From Parietichytrium sp. I65-24A (taxonomy: Eukaryota; Sar; Bigyra; Thraustochytrida; Thraustochytriidae): a stretch of 64,000 bases of DNA. Location: the NCBI GenBank assembly GCA_012862575.1, contig BLSF01000077.1, positions 10,390 through 74,389 on the forward strand, in the 5' to 3' direction. A model generated the notes under the pieces. That model was not told where the DNA came from and made no database searches. It saw only the letters and a program-made list of their open reading frames with translations. The position numbers and the translations under genes are program-made. Shown here piece after piece: positions 30,572 through 39,860 of this stretch (position 1 is the stretch's first letter; each line of letters starts with the position of its first letter).

Positions 30572-32410
30572 CTATTCGATACGGTGAGAGAATGAAAAGT
30601 CCATCAGAGTTGGAGCTTCAGCAGCCCCCGCCGTGCGGTACTCTGCGCTTCGTGTGATCGCTTGAATTTTGCTTCTATCTACGAGGAAGCAACCACACTT
30701 GGCATCCCCTCCGCACCCATGATCTTTCGAAGTAGAAAATACGGTGAGCACCTTTGCAGATTTGCACACAGATACGCCGCTCGCGGTGGCCTCGTGAGCT
30801 CGCATGATGTACGCCAGTTTATAAGTCTCCAGAAATTCATTTACAGCTTTGTTCCCAAACACCACAGTGCCACCTCCTCTTGAACTAGCCGCAAAGCCAT
30901 TCTCGGACACATCCAACGAGGTTTCCAGAGAGGAGTCTGCAGGATCCGCCCATAAAAGGCTGAATGCAAGTTCATTGTCAAAGTCCGGGCGATTTGGCGC
31001 GGGAGGTTGAATATCGATCGGACAGCGAATCTTCTTGATGCGCTCGATGCGCGTATCAATACCCGAGTTGTCCGGAGTTGGACAAGGTATACCGCCATGT
31101 ACGCAGAAAATGGAGTCATCAACAACAGCAGCAAGGGGCATAGAATCGAATGCTTGGTTGCACTTCTCCCACACCTGAAACCCCTTCTCGTTGCCAAAAC
31201 GAGCTTTGCACTGGTAGAGAAAGGACCCGTCGCCGTAAAAATCCTCCCAGCCATTAACAGTCCTGGTTTCGTGATTTCCACGAATGAGGTAAATTTTGTC
31301 CGGCACCTGAAGCTTTTGGGCAAGAAGATAGGCGACCAGTTCTAGTCCGTGGGTCCCGCGATCGACGTAGTCGCCCAGAAAGAGAAATTTGCCTGCGGTC
31401 AGACGCATTCCCATGGGCCAAATGTTCTCGGCAAAGAACTGCAGATCGTCCATGTTGCCGTGGAAGTCTCCAAATACATAGAGCGGAGAAGACAAATTCA
31501 GAACGCGCTTTTCCTTGGAGAAAAGGGGAATCACTCTGTCGCAAATGTCCATCAGGTGGTTCGCGAACAAGGCGGATCTCAGATACTCATCCTCCCTAAC
31601 GATTGCGCCAGACCGCACAAGTGTATTAATCTTAGCAAAGACGGGGTCTTCGACTCCAAGAGCCATCGGAGAGCCAGGAGCTTGCTGGCACAGCTTGAAG
31701 AGCTCGTTCCTTGTAGAGACACTGGCGGTTCTCCCAAGCCTGAGCTTGCGAACGTCTTTTGGTGCATTCACCTGATATACCGCTGGGGACAACTTTGCGG
31801 CTTTCTTCCTGATCTTATCGTTCTCGCTCCGGAGTTTGCTATTCTCGCGCCGAAGCTCTTGCATTTGGCTCTTGAGTTTTGCCACTTGCGCCTCCAGAGA
31901 GGCTCCAGATGCGCTGTCCGTCAGAACTGAAGACGCACTTGGAACTTTCTTCATCTCCAGACTACCCTTTCGATGAGTGAGCGATCCATTCATGAGAGCA
32001 GCTTCATTTTCTCCAGCCTCTTTGCTTTCTTCGTCTTCATCATCTCTGTCACTATCTACACTTTCTTCTTCTTCTTCTTCTTCGTCATCGTCGTCGTCGT
32101 CATCTTCGGAGTGCTCGCCCTCTTCCTCGATAATCTCGAAAGTCCCATCGTTGTATTTTCTCCCCAGCTCCATCACTATTTCACGCGTGTCCACCAAGGC
32201 ATTCTTCGGCGACTTTGCTTCAGCCGGACGCCCCGCTTGCCTTTCGAGCTCTTCGAACAACGTTTTGTTGGAGCTTCCAGTAGGCGTGAACGAATCGGAC
32301 TCCAGCCTTCTCTTCTTCATCTTGGCCGATGAATGAAGCGTGCTCAAGGATGGCGAGGACGAGTTCTCTTTGCCGAGTCTCGCCCGTTTCGAGAGCGGCC
32401 AATCCTCCAT
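30572..32410 (-). CDS. PPP-family Ser/Thr protein phosphatase with acidic N-terminal extension
   Basis: The protein has 612 residues, ATG at 32410. The first ~170 residues are disordered with a basic nuclear-type patch (MKKRRLE) and a long Asp/Glu tract at ~102-135, then a coiled coil (~170-205). The catalytic domain (~255-595) has all metal and phosphate motifs: GDFHGN (~314), GDYVDRG (~346), RGNHE (~377), HGG (~438), then LLWADP and MRAHEA. It therefore should be an active two-metal Ser/Thr phosphatase. The usual SAPNY loop at the C-terminal end is changed to FSTSKDH followed by a Cys/Gly-rich GCGGDAKCGC insertion, setting it apart from PP1, PP2A and calcineurin; it resembles diverged protist PPP branches more than any named class. 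Substrate unknown; nuclear location inferred. Confidence 0.9.
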   Translation of the reverse strand: MEDWPLSKRARLGKENSSSPSLSTLHSSAKMKKRRLESDSFTPTGSSNKTLFEELERQAGRPAEAKSPKNALVDTREIVMELGRKYNDGTFEIIEEEGEHSEDDDDDDDEEEEEEESVDSDRDDEDEESKEAGENEAALMNGSLTHRKGSLEMKKVPSASSVLTDSASGASLEAQVAKLKSQMQELRRENSKLRSENDKIRKKAAKLSPAVYQVNAPKDVRKLRLGRTASVSTRNELFKLCQQAPGSPMALGVEDPVFAKINTLVRSGAIVREDEYLRSALFANHLMDICDRVIPLFSKEKRVLNLSSPLYVFGDFHGNMDDLQFFAENIWPMGMRLTAGKFLFLGDYVDRGTHGLELVAYLLAQKLQVPDKIYLIRGNHETRTVNGWEDFYGDGSFLYQCKARFGNEKGFQVWEKCNQAFDSMPLAAVVDDSIFCVHGGIPCPTPDNSGIDTRIERIKKIRCPIDIQPPAPNRPDFDNELAFSLLWADPADSSLETSLDVSENGFAASSRGGGTVVFGNKAVNEFLETYKLAYIMRAHEATASGVSVCKSAKVLTVFSTSKDHGCGGDAKCGCFLVDRSKIQAITRSAEYRTAGAAEAPTLMDFSFSHRIE

Positions 32411-32645
32411 GACGCCCGCGCCTCAGCCCTTCCAAGCTCCTTTCAAACTTCTTTCAAACTCCTCCCGTCGACCAACGCAACCGCGCGCCAGTCAGCTGCG
32501 AGAATCTCCTTGCCGCTGCAACTCGGCAACTCTGCAACTCTCCAATGCCAGCTCCAGAATGCGGAACACACTCGAACAAAGTCAGCTAAACCACCACCGC
32601 GATGCCCATGTGCACAGCAGATCACAAACTCTCCAGCTAGTCGAG

Positions 32646-32690
32646 ACACAGACCACACAGACCACACAGACCACACAGACCACACACACA
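32646..32690 (+). repeat. CACAGACCA nonamer array
   Basis: About four units in copy A of the duplication and about two in copy B (33437-33462). The copy-number difference supports allelic contigs. Confidence 0.85.
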
Positions 32691-32888
32691 GAAAGAGAGA
32701 GAGAATGCTGAGAGCTCGGACGCAGCGAAGCTCTGTGCAACTCAACTTTGACGAAACTATGGACACGAGACGAAACGTGCAAAGTGGAAAGTGGAAAGTG
32801 AAAAGTGAAAAGTGAGTCTCTGGGTCTTTGGATGTGTTTGTTCTTACTTTCTTACTTTTTCCCTTTCTTCAGTGAACACACTGTGGCN

Positions 32889-33216
32889 CGTCATCGTCGT
32901 CGTCGTCATCTTCGGAGTGCTCGCCCTCTTCCTCGATAATCTCGAAAGTCCCATCGTTGTATTTCCTCCCCAGCTCCATCACTATTTCACGCGTGTCCAC
33001 CAAGGCATTCTTCGGCGACTTTGCTTCAGCCGGACGCCCTGCTTGCCTTTCGAGCTCTTCGAACAACGTTTTGTTGGAGCTTCCAGTAGGCGTGAACGAA
33101 TCGGACTCCAGCCTTCTCTTCTTCATCTTGGCCGATGAATGAAGCGTGCTCAAGGATGGCGAGGACGAGTTCTCTTTGCCGAGTCTCGCCCGTTTCGAGA
33201 GCGGCCAATCCTCCAT
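32889..33216 (-). pseudogene. Duplicate 5' fragment of the PPP phosphatase gene
   Basis: The frame from the ATG at 33216 repeats the first ~108 residues of the phosphatase (MEDWPLSKRARLGKENSSSP onward, to the Asp run) and stops at the N base. It has no catalytic domain. It is most likely the same gene seen a second time through the assembly join rather than a second locus. If the assembly is corrected, this fragment disappears and the phosphatase promoter is the sequence upstream of 33216. Confidence 0.85.
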
Positions 33217-35048
33217 GACGCCCGCGCCTCAGCCCTTCCAAGTTCCTTTCAAACTTCTTTCAAACTCCTCCCGTCGACCAACGCAACCGCGCGCCAGTCA
33301 GCTGCGAGAATCTCCTTGCCGCTGCAACTCTCCAATGCCAGCTCCAGAATGCGGAACACACTCGAACAAAACCAGCTAAACCACCACCGCGATGCCCATG
33401 TGCACAGCAGATCACAAACTCTCCAGCTAGTCGAGACACAGACCACACAGACCACACACACAGAAAGAGAGAGAGAATGCGGAGAGCTCGGACGCAGCGA
33501 AGCTCTGTGCAACTCAACTTTGACGAAACTATGGACACGAGACAAAACGTGGAAAGTGGAAAGTGAAAAGTGAAAAGTGAAAAGTGAGTCTCTGGGTCTT
33601 TGGATGTGTTTGTTCTTACTTTTTTCCTTTTTCAGTGAACACACTGTGGCACGGTCAGAGATCAGTACTCACTGTCAGTACATTGCATCGCATTGCATTG
33701 CATTGTATTACTTTGTGAGTTAAAGTTGCAAGTTTCAACAGTGAAAAGCAAGAGGACTATGGATTATACCGGTGAGAAGGGCACTTGGCAAGTGCGTAAA
33801 CTTCGGTTTCAGTCCATCGAAAGTGCTTTCCGCAAAACTTTAATCAGTCGATCAATCACTCTCAAGCAATCAATCAATGAAAAGGAGTGAATGATTGATT
33901 TCACCGCGAGCTAAAGTCATGTCTTGTGCGTAAATGTGACTGTGAGCGGGTGAGGGTTTGTGCGAGTTGAATGATTGTGAAATGTAGAATGGCAACGTCA
34001 CTCGGGACTTTGCCAAGATGTTGAAGTTGACTTTGTGAACTTCTTTTTCATTGATTCACTGTTTGTTTGATTGTTTGTTCGTTTGACTGGTTGAGTTGTA
34101 AGTAAACAGAGTCTTGCGCCACGGTTTCAATGATCATGGAAGACCGGTTCATTGTCCGGCGTTCAACGTTAGTTTGTCGATTCGCTGAACGAAACACCGG
34201 CGAATGACTCATTCCTGAGCCGCTACAAAGGAGTCTGTGGACCTGCAGGACACGACGAACGTGCAATATTTAATATGGCCAAGGGTTTTACAACAATTTT
34301 TTTAGAATTCAGAGGGAAAAAGAAGCAAAGGCGAAAGAACGAAAGAGAGAATTCTAGTTCGGTGTTTCACTGGCCAGAAGCGGTGGTTGTTATGAGCCTG
34401 AAAACAATGCGAGGAAAACACTCGTGACTAGCGAGACAGGCAGCGCAGCGATGGGCCGGAAGCTCCGACGAAATCCCCTGCCGACAATCTTCCAGGCAGT
34501 GAATTGCGTTGATCAAACGTCACCCACCACTCAGACACTAGAATTAAGCATTCAAAATTTAGAATTTAGAACATGTCAAGCAAGTCACAAACGAGTCGAA
34601 AGAGGTCAAGTTGTCCAACACCGTTTCATTGAACAAGTGTAAAGGAGTGCATGAGGCAAGTTGCACACGGTCAGTACTCGCAGACATGCAAATGATTTAT
34701 TCCGAAATATTCCGAATGAGGCCAAGTCGGGTGGGTCAATCAAAGTAATCAACATCTTACAAACATTTCATAACCACTACATCAGTACCGCGCGCCGCAC
34801 CGGAAAACAAAAGTAAAGCGAGTAAGACATCGAGTACCGTATCGGCGAGACAGGGTTCTGAGTGCAGCATCATCCACATCTCCAACCTCATGAAACTGTG
34901 GCTCGACATCGAACGATGAGTACAGTCGGGATCATCGTACCCGAATCCCAGTCATCCTTGCCCGGGAGCAGACATTTTTCGTTCCAGCCAATCCCGGCGA
35001 AAGCAGCAGTCCAACCATGCATCCCTCCTTCCAACCCATTCTGCCCAC

Positions 35049-35082
35049 ATCAAATATCAAATCTCAAATCTCAAATATCAAA
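35049..35082 (+). repeat. CAAATATCAAATCTC-type array
   Basis: Alternating CAAATATC/CAAATCTC octamers, about four units. Confidence 0.85.
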
Positions 35083-35471
35083 TGCGCGAAAAAGACGTCG
35101 GGACATGATGGACCTCGGAATGTGAACAGACAACTTACGAACAGAGTCCGGAAAAGCATCTCCACTTTCGCTCATGTTTATTTGTTTTAGTAAACATGCC
35201 ATTGCCGCGATGGCAAGTGTCGGCAAGTCGGAAGTCGCAGATTCCAACGCGGCCAAGTGACCGTTGGGAAGCGAGCAGGCGAACACTTGGTCGCTTCATT
35301 GTTCGTTACAACGTTCGCGAGCAAGCAAGAGAACAGGGCGAGCACATGAAGACGGGAACGCTCGCGAACACGAGCGAACAAACGTTCTCGTTGTGTTGAG
35401 TGTTGTGTCTTGCATGGCAAAGTGTTCATGATGTTGGGACAGCGGCAACTGCGACAGCGGCATGCGGACGA

Positions 35472-35494
35472 AGATAGATAGATAGATAGATAGA
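35472..35494 (+). repeat. GATA tetranucleotide microsatellite
   Basis: About five GATA units. The same motif class appears at 27836-27860. Confidence 0.9.
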
Positions 35495-35619
35495 AAGAGA
35501 GAGCTCAATTCCGTCTTGAGCGACTGCAGCGGCCGGCGAGATTGTCATCCACTGTGCGTCGGAACACGTCCATTGCGAATCGCTGTTTGTGCTGTCGCAC
35601 TTTTTGAGACGACTCTGCT

Positions 35620-35700
35620 TCTTGCGTTTTGCGTTTTGCTTTTTGCTTTTTGCTTTTTGCTTTTTGCTTTTTGCTTCTTGCTTCTTGCCTCTTGCTTCGC
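35620..35700 (+). repeat. TTTTTGC heptamer array
   Basis: Around ten units of TTTTTGC and variants (CTTCTTG, CCTCTTG at the right end), 130 bases upstream of the BBS1 start, probably within its promoter. Confidence 0.9.
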
Positions 35701-35830
35701 GTCGTCGCAGAGGCGCAACGTTCGATAGAGTGCTGGCTTCGGCTGCCGGCATTTAAAAGCGAAGGACGGGCCATTCTTGTGCGCTGGAAAGAAGAGCTTC
35801 GCAGGGGAAGCGTTGCATCGCGCGCTTGGC

Positions 35831-37654
35831 ATGATGGCAACGGCTGGTAAGCAGATCCCGCAGAGCTTGTCCCAGGCGGAGCAGGGCAAGGGCTCGACAT
35901 CGGCAGCGCCGGCGAAGGAAAAAGTGTGGCTGGACGCATGGAGCGACCCCGTAGCAGATTTTCATGCGTTTACAAGCGGGGTTTGTCTCGAGAATGACAT
36001 GCTGGTGGTTGGAGATTTGAGCGGGTACTTGAAGATATTTCACGGTGGGAAGAGGCAGACGAGCCAGGACATCAAATTGCACGGCGTTCCGGTGTCAGTG
36101 AAAGGATTTTTCGACGAGTCGAAGGCTGCAAATCGCGAGGCTTGCGTTGCAGTTGCTTGCGGCGCAAATGTCTATGTGTACTACAAAATGATGCCGCATT
36201 TCAAGTTTAGCTTGGACCCTTTAAAGGTTTCCCCGTTTGAGCAGGACGTGTGGGAAAAGCTCAAATCGGGAAGTCTGGAAGCGTCAAAGGTCTGCCAGGT
36301 TCTGCGCGAGCAACCGAATCTATCCGAGAGGTCTCTAAGTCTGTTGGCCCTAGAAAGCGACCTCGACCGCTTGGAGCGTTACATAGCCGAAGAGCTTTCC
36401 GACGACAACTACAAGGCGCCGATTCAAACGTGCGTTACCTGTATGGAAGTTCTGAAGAAGAGAGATGAAACGAACGACCGGTCTCCAAGCATGTTGGTGC
36501 TGGGAACAGAGTCGCGCAAGGTGTTAATACTGGACCCAACGTCGCGTAAGATTGTCAAGTCGGTTTCTTTGCGCAGTGTTCCGATTTTCATGGCCGTGAC
36601 GGGCAGTGTAGATGTGGAATACCGCATTGTCGTAGCTTGCAGAGACAAGCGAGTGTACAGCATAAAGAATGGGGATCTCATTCGGAACTGCATCGAGCTC
36701 GAGGCTCCGATATGCGGCGGCGTCGTGCGCTGCGGGAAGGATATAATTGTGGGCTGCACGGACAGTACGATCCACTCGTTTCACTTCAAAGGCCGCAAGA
36801 ACTGGACGTTGTACATGCCTTCGACGATCACAAACATTTCCCTCTTTCAGTGCGAGCGCATCAGTAGCAGCGGATTTTTCGTCGCCCTTCGAAACGGGGA
36901 GGTGAGGTTGTATATGGACAAGACTCTCATGTCAACAATCGAGAACCCGGGACAGATTGTGACCGGGCTCCAGTTCGGGCGCTTCAATCGTGAGCCCAAC
37001 ACCCTTCTCATGGTTTTCACAAGCGGGGCGCTGCAAGTGAAGATGCTCCGGAGAACCGCAAAACTGGATCCTTCTAAAGCACCAGCGCCAGGCCCTCCAG
37101 CGGAGCAAGACATCCCGCTCCCGATTCCGAAGAAGACCAAATTGTATTTGGACCAGACGCAGCGAGAGCGAGAAATCGGAGTCGACATGCACCGAACCTT
37201 CCAGCACTCTCTGTGCAAATTGCGATACGTTACAGCCACCTCCTATCTGCGCATGTTTCAAAACAGTGGTATGGCGAATGCGCAGCTCTTCACAAGCTCG
37301 AATCAAAATGTAAGTGGTACTGACGGCCGGCCGCGAGTCAACATTTCCGCAGATGTGCAAGGCCTGGGGCCGACCTTCAGGCTCAATGTCAGCCTTGAGA
37401 ACGTGGGTAATTTGCCGATTGTCGGCGTCAAACTGGTATGCCGGTACAGCAAGGACCACTTTCATTTGGAAAACGCGGTGCTCCAGCTGCCAGGGTTATC
37501 TCCTCAGGTCACTCAGCAATTTGGGCTGCCAATTATTAACCTGATTCCGGGGGCGGCGGCTCCTCCGCTTGAAGTTGCCATTGTCAGCAAAAACAACGCC
37601 ATGTTGGTCACAGCTGTAGTTGAGATGCCCGTCGTCGAAGCAATTCCAGAGTAA
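35831..37654 (+). CDS. BBS1: Bardet-Biedl syndrome 1 protein (BBSome subunit)
   Basis: The protein has 607 residues from the ATG at 35831 (a second ATG follows at once; the frame reaches upstream only to TTG). The human protein is about 593 residues. Family landmarks appear in order: WLDAWSDPVADFHAF near the N-terminus, NDMLVVGDLSGYLKI, VYVYYKMMPHFKFSLDPL, FEQDVWEKL, SMLVLGTESRKVLILDP, SLRSVPIFMAVTGSVDVEYR, NCIELEAP, GRKNWTLYMPSTI, NGEVRLYMDKTLM, GRFNREPNTLLMVF and LKRTA-like LRRTAKLD. These form the beta-propeller that binds Arl6; the C-terminal ~130 residues are the gamma-adaptin-ear-like domain. BBS1 helps move membrane proteins out of cilia with IFT trains. It implies a ciliated stage in this organism; no other BBSome gene lies in the window. 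Confidence 0.95.
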   Translation: MMATAGKQIPQSLSQAEQGKGSTSAAPAKEKVWLDAWSDPVADFHAFTSGVCLENDMLVVGDLSGYLKIFHGGKRQTSQDIKLHGVPVSVKGFFDESKAANREACVAVACGANVYVYYKMMPHFKFSLDPLKVSPFEQDVWEKLKSGSLEASKVCQVLREQPNLSERSLSLLALESDLDRLERYIAEELSDDNYKAPIQTCVTCMEVLKKRDETNDRSPSMLVLGTESRKVLILDPTSRKIVKSVSLRSVPIFMAVTGSVDVEYRIVVACRDKRVYSIKNGDLIRNCIELEAPICGGVVRCGKDIIVGCTDSTIHSFHFKGRKNWTLYMPSTITNISLFQCERISSSGFFVALRNGEVRLYMDKTLMSTIENPGQIVTGLQFGRFNREPNTLLMVFTSGALQVKMLRRTAKLDPSKAPAPGPPAEQDIPLPIPKKTKLYLDQTQREREIGVDMHRTFQHSLCKLRYVTATSYLRMFQNSGMANAQLFTSSNQNVSGTDGRPRVNISADVQGLGPTFRLNVSLENVGNLPIVGVKLVCRYSKDHFHLENAVLQLPGLSPQVTQQFGLPIINLIPGAAAPPLEVAIVSKNNAMLVTAVVEMPVVEAIPE

Positions 37655-38098
37655 TTATCTCATGTGAACATAAGAATTTTCTCTTTCCATTTGTTCACGA
37701 GGATCGTTGGAAGTTGCTCCCTTTTTTTATACCGAAAAGACAGAGAAGCAAACGAATACAAGGAAAAGAGAACAAGTGCTTTCAGCCTTCCGAAACGAGG
37801 GACAAGTATTCGTTGCAGAGCACAATTCTACTTGTGTATCGCTCCTTCCGGGGTGAGGGTGAGGAGGAACAAAGTGAAAGTAAAAAGCATGGCAAGGAAG
37901 CAAGGAAGCAAGCAAGGTTTTCCAAGTCAGGAACGTGTTACCCCGTGCGCTCGAAGGGCATTTCCATTTTTGCTTTCGGGGAGCCGCAAGCCATTATAAA
38001 GGAAACGCAAAGTAAAACACAAAAGTGCAAGGTGCTTTTTAGAATATTTTTCTTCTGTACGTGCCAAATCAAAGTGTTTTTAGAGAAAAAGAGAGGGT
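37655..38098. other. Convergent 3' intergenic region
   Basis: This separates the BBS1 3' end (plus) from the eL28 3' end (minus). Rich in A-runs; an AAGGAAGCAAGGAAGCAAGC-type short repeat at 37895-37914. No gene seen. Confidence 0.5.
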
Positions 38099-38521
38099 TT
38101 ATTTCTTTGGCGAGTACTTGACTCCGTTGCTTTTCCTAATGGTGGCCTTTGCCTGCTGGGAGACGCGAGCCTTTGCGAGGCGGACGAGGTCAGTGCGGTA
38201 GTAAGAAGCGCCAACGACGTTCTCCACAGACTTGGTCACGGCGCGAACTCCACGTCCGTGGTGGTTGAGCACAGAGGTCTTGGATCCCTTCTTTGGCTTC
38301 ACGGATGCGTTCTTGGTCTTGAGCATGAGCACACTAGCTCCCTTCTTGTTCATCTCCACGCCCACAGCCTTGCTGTTGGCCAATCCGGAGTAAGTGCGGG
38401 ATGGCACGTTCAACACATTGTATGGCTCCGTGGTGAGCTTGATTCCATTGCGGCGTGGCACCACGTGGCTGTTGTGCCTCTTCACCAATTGCCACGCCAA
38501 GTTGTCTGCGATTGCCACCAT
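38099..38521 (-). CDS. RPL28: 60S ribosomal protein eL28
   Basis: The protein has 140 residues from the ATG at 38521; the frame continues upstream only to TTG without support. Matches to eL28 are DNLAWQLVKRHNSHVV (compare LQWMVVRNCSSFLIKR), then TTEPYNVLNVPSRTYSGLAN (compare [20 protein letters not shown]) and KAVGVE, with a basic C-terminus ending KYSPKK. It is a component of the large cytosolic ribosomal subunit. eL28 is eukaryote-specific and is absent from some yeasts. No intron is visible in the coding part. Confidence 0.93.
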   Translation of the reverse strand: MVAIADNLAWQLVKRHNSHVVPRRNGIKLTTEPYNVLNVPSRTYSGLANSKAVGVEMNKKGASVLMLKTKNASVKPKKGSKTSVLNHHGRGVRAVTKSVENVVGASYYRTDLVRLAKARVSQQAKATIRKSNGVKYSPKK

Positions 38522-39860
38522 CTTGCCTTGTGATTCGATCGATTCACGCACTTCCTTCGCGCTCTCACTCGTCACAACAACACTTTTCCACAGACACTCA
38601 AAACTTGTCTTCTCCACTCTTTCCTTGCAACTAATCAAAATACGACCAAGTCAATTTTACCCGAACTCCTAATTCCCTAGCACCTCCAATTTCATATACT
38701 ATTCACGTTATACAGTGAGTAGCATAGACTGTAACTAACTACCCGTTGGCTGCGTCCGGCTAGGCTATTGACGAGAGGGTCGTACTGTGGCAAGGGTAAG
38801 AGGAGGTTAAGGGAGGACTAAGTTACGGCGAAGTACTTGCGGCTAAGGGATTGGGTATGGGTGGAGAGAGGAGTAGGGATATTAGTTGTTTACGTTAAGA
38901 CGTTCGTGGCCAATGCCTGCCATTCACTGGTTTGGATGCCTAAGCGGTAGAGTAGATACGTATTAACGAATGCGGTATATGTTGGTAATGGAGGTGTTAT
39001 GCCGGGTGATAAGATATGTAATAGCCTTTTCGGTGGGAGCTGGTTGCTATTATTGTGTGTAATAAATGGCTACACTGACTGGTTACGTTTTTTAAAGTAT
39101 TGTTTCCTAAATCTATCAACTAATTGAGGATTACCGGGACAATTAGTACCCCAACTAGCACAGAGCATGTCTTACTAAACTGACTATATCAAAACATAAG
39201 ACCGACACGAGGGACGCAGCGTGATCAGAAAGGGAACAGCTCGACGTTCATCAAACCCTAGCCCTGAGCGCGAGGGAACATGACTCATGTTCATCTATTC
39301 ATGAACAAAGAGCTCTTCTATTTTCCATTTCTCGCCTCTCGGGAACCCGGAACCCGTTTTTCTGCCTCACTGTCAGTGTGGGTTCTCGACAACGGACATA
39401 TTATTAGTTTCCTGTTGTTTTCTCAAAACTGATGATCGAGTTGATTGATTGACGAAATGAACATGAACATCGAATTGAACAAGTCAAGCGACGTTTGTTT
39501 ACAAACAAAACTTTTGTAAAACTGCAAATGCTGCAAACAGTTTGGAATTTGGAGTTTGGAGTTTGGAGTTTGGTGTTTGCAAAGCTCTTTCAGTTAGTTG
39601 TCCTCGAAGGAGCAACGCAAGTGCGTTGCGTTATGGGCCAAAGCATTTGCAGCATTTGCAGCATTCGCAGCTTTCGCAGGGGCTGAGAAGGAAACTTGCT
39701 CGAGCTCGCCGAGCTGCAAATTGGTGCATTTGCGAGCTAAACATCGCGGGCTTCCTGCCTCAGCTCGAAAGAGCGGCTCGCCCGAGCTCGTGTGAGAGAC
39801 TGTGTCCGAGTGCATGATCACGGTGCCTGACCGCGGACGAGCGCATGTTTCGTGGGCGAC
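38522..39860. other. Intergenic region
   Basis: The promoter of eL28 is followed by an AT-rich, repeat-poor stretch (38680-39220) unlike the flanking DNA, then a TTTGGAG heptamer array (39541-39580) and GCATTTGCA repeats (39650-39680) just upstream of the next gene. No gene recognised. Confidence 0.5.
39541..39580 (+). repeat. TTTGGAG heptamer array
   Basis: About five units of TTTGGAG/TTTGGAA upstream of the coiled-coil CxxC gene. Confidence 0.85.

Larger units (their letters stand above)
32083..33650. repeat. ~0.8-kb direct duplication joined by a single N (likely assembly overlap)
   Basis: Copy A is 32083-32887 and copy B is 32889-33650, with one unresolved base (N) at 32888 exactly between them. 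Both copies run from CGTCATCGTCGTCGTCGTC to a common end CAGTGAACACACTGTGGC; sequence after copy B is unique. They differ by several substitutions and by indels in low-complexity parts: one 17-base block (GGCAACTCTGCAACTCT-type) and two units of the CACAGACCA array are missing from B. The simplest reading is two overlapping contig ends, perhaps from different haplotypes, joined without merging. A real recent tandem duplication is possible but the N at the exact border argues against it. Confidence 0.9.
33651..35830. other. Long intergenic region without recognisable genes
   Basis: It contains CAGTACTCACTGTCAGTAC near 33663, a TTGCA/ATTGC run (33683-33705), a CAAATATCAAATCTC array (35049-35082), a GATA microsatellite (35472-35494) and a TTTTTGC heptamer array (35620-35700). 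Short frames (for example 35505-35939 minus with AKSKKQK repeats) are translated simple repeats. Confidence 0.55.

Noticed and set aside
31977-32336. Poly-Ser/poly-Phe frames opposite the phosphatase acidic tract
   Set aside because: Reverse complement of the GAN/GAY-rich acidic tract; the same holds for the frames at 25820-26644 and 15427-16293.
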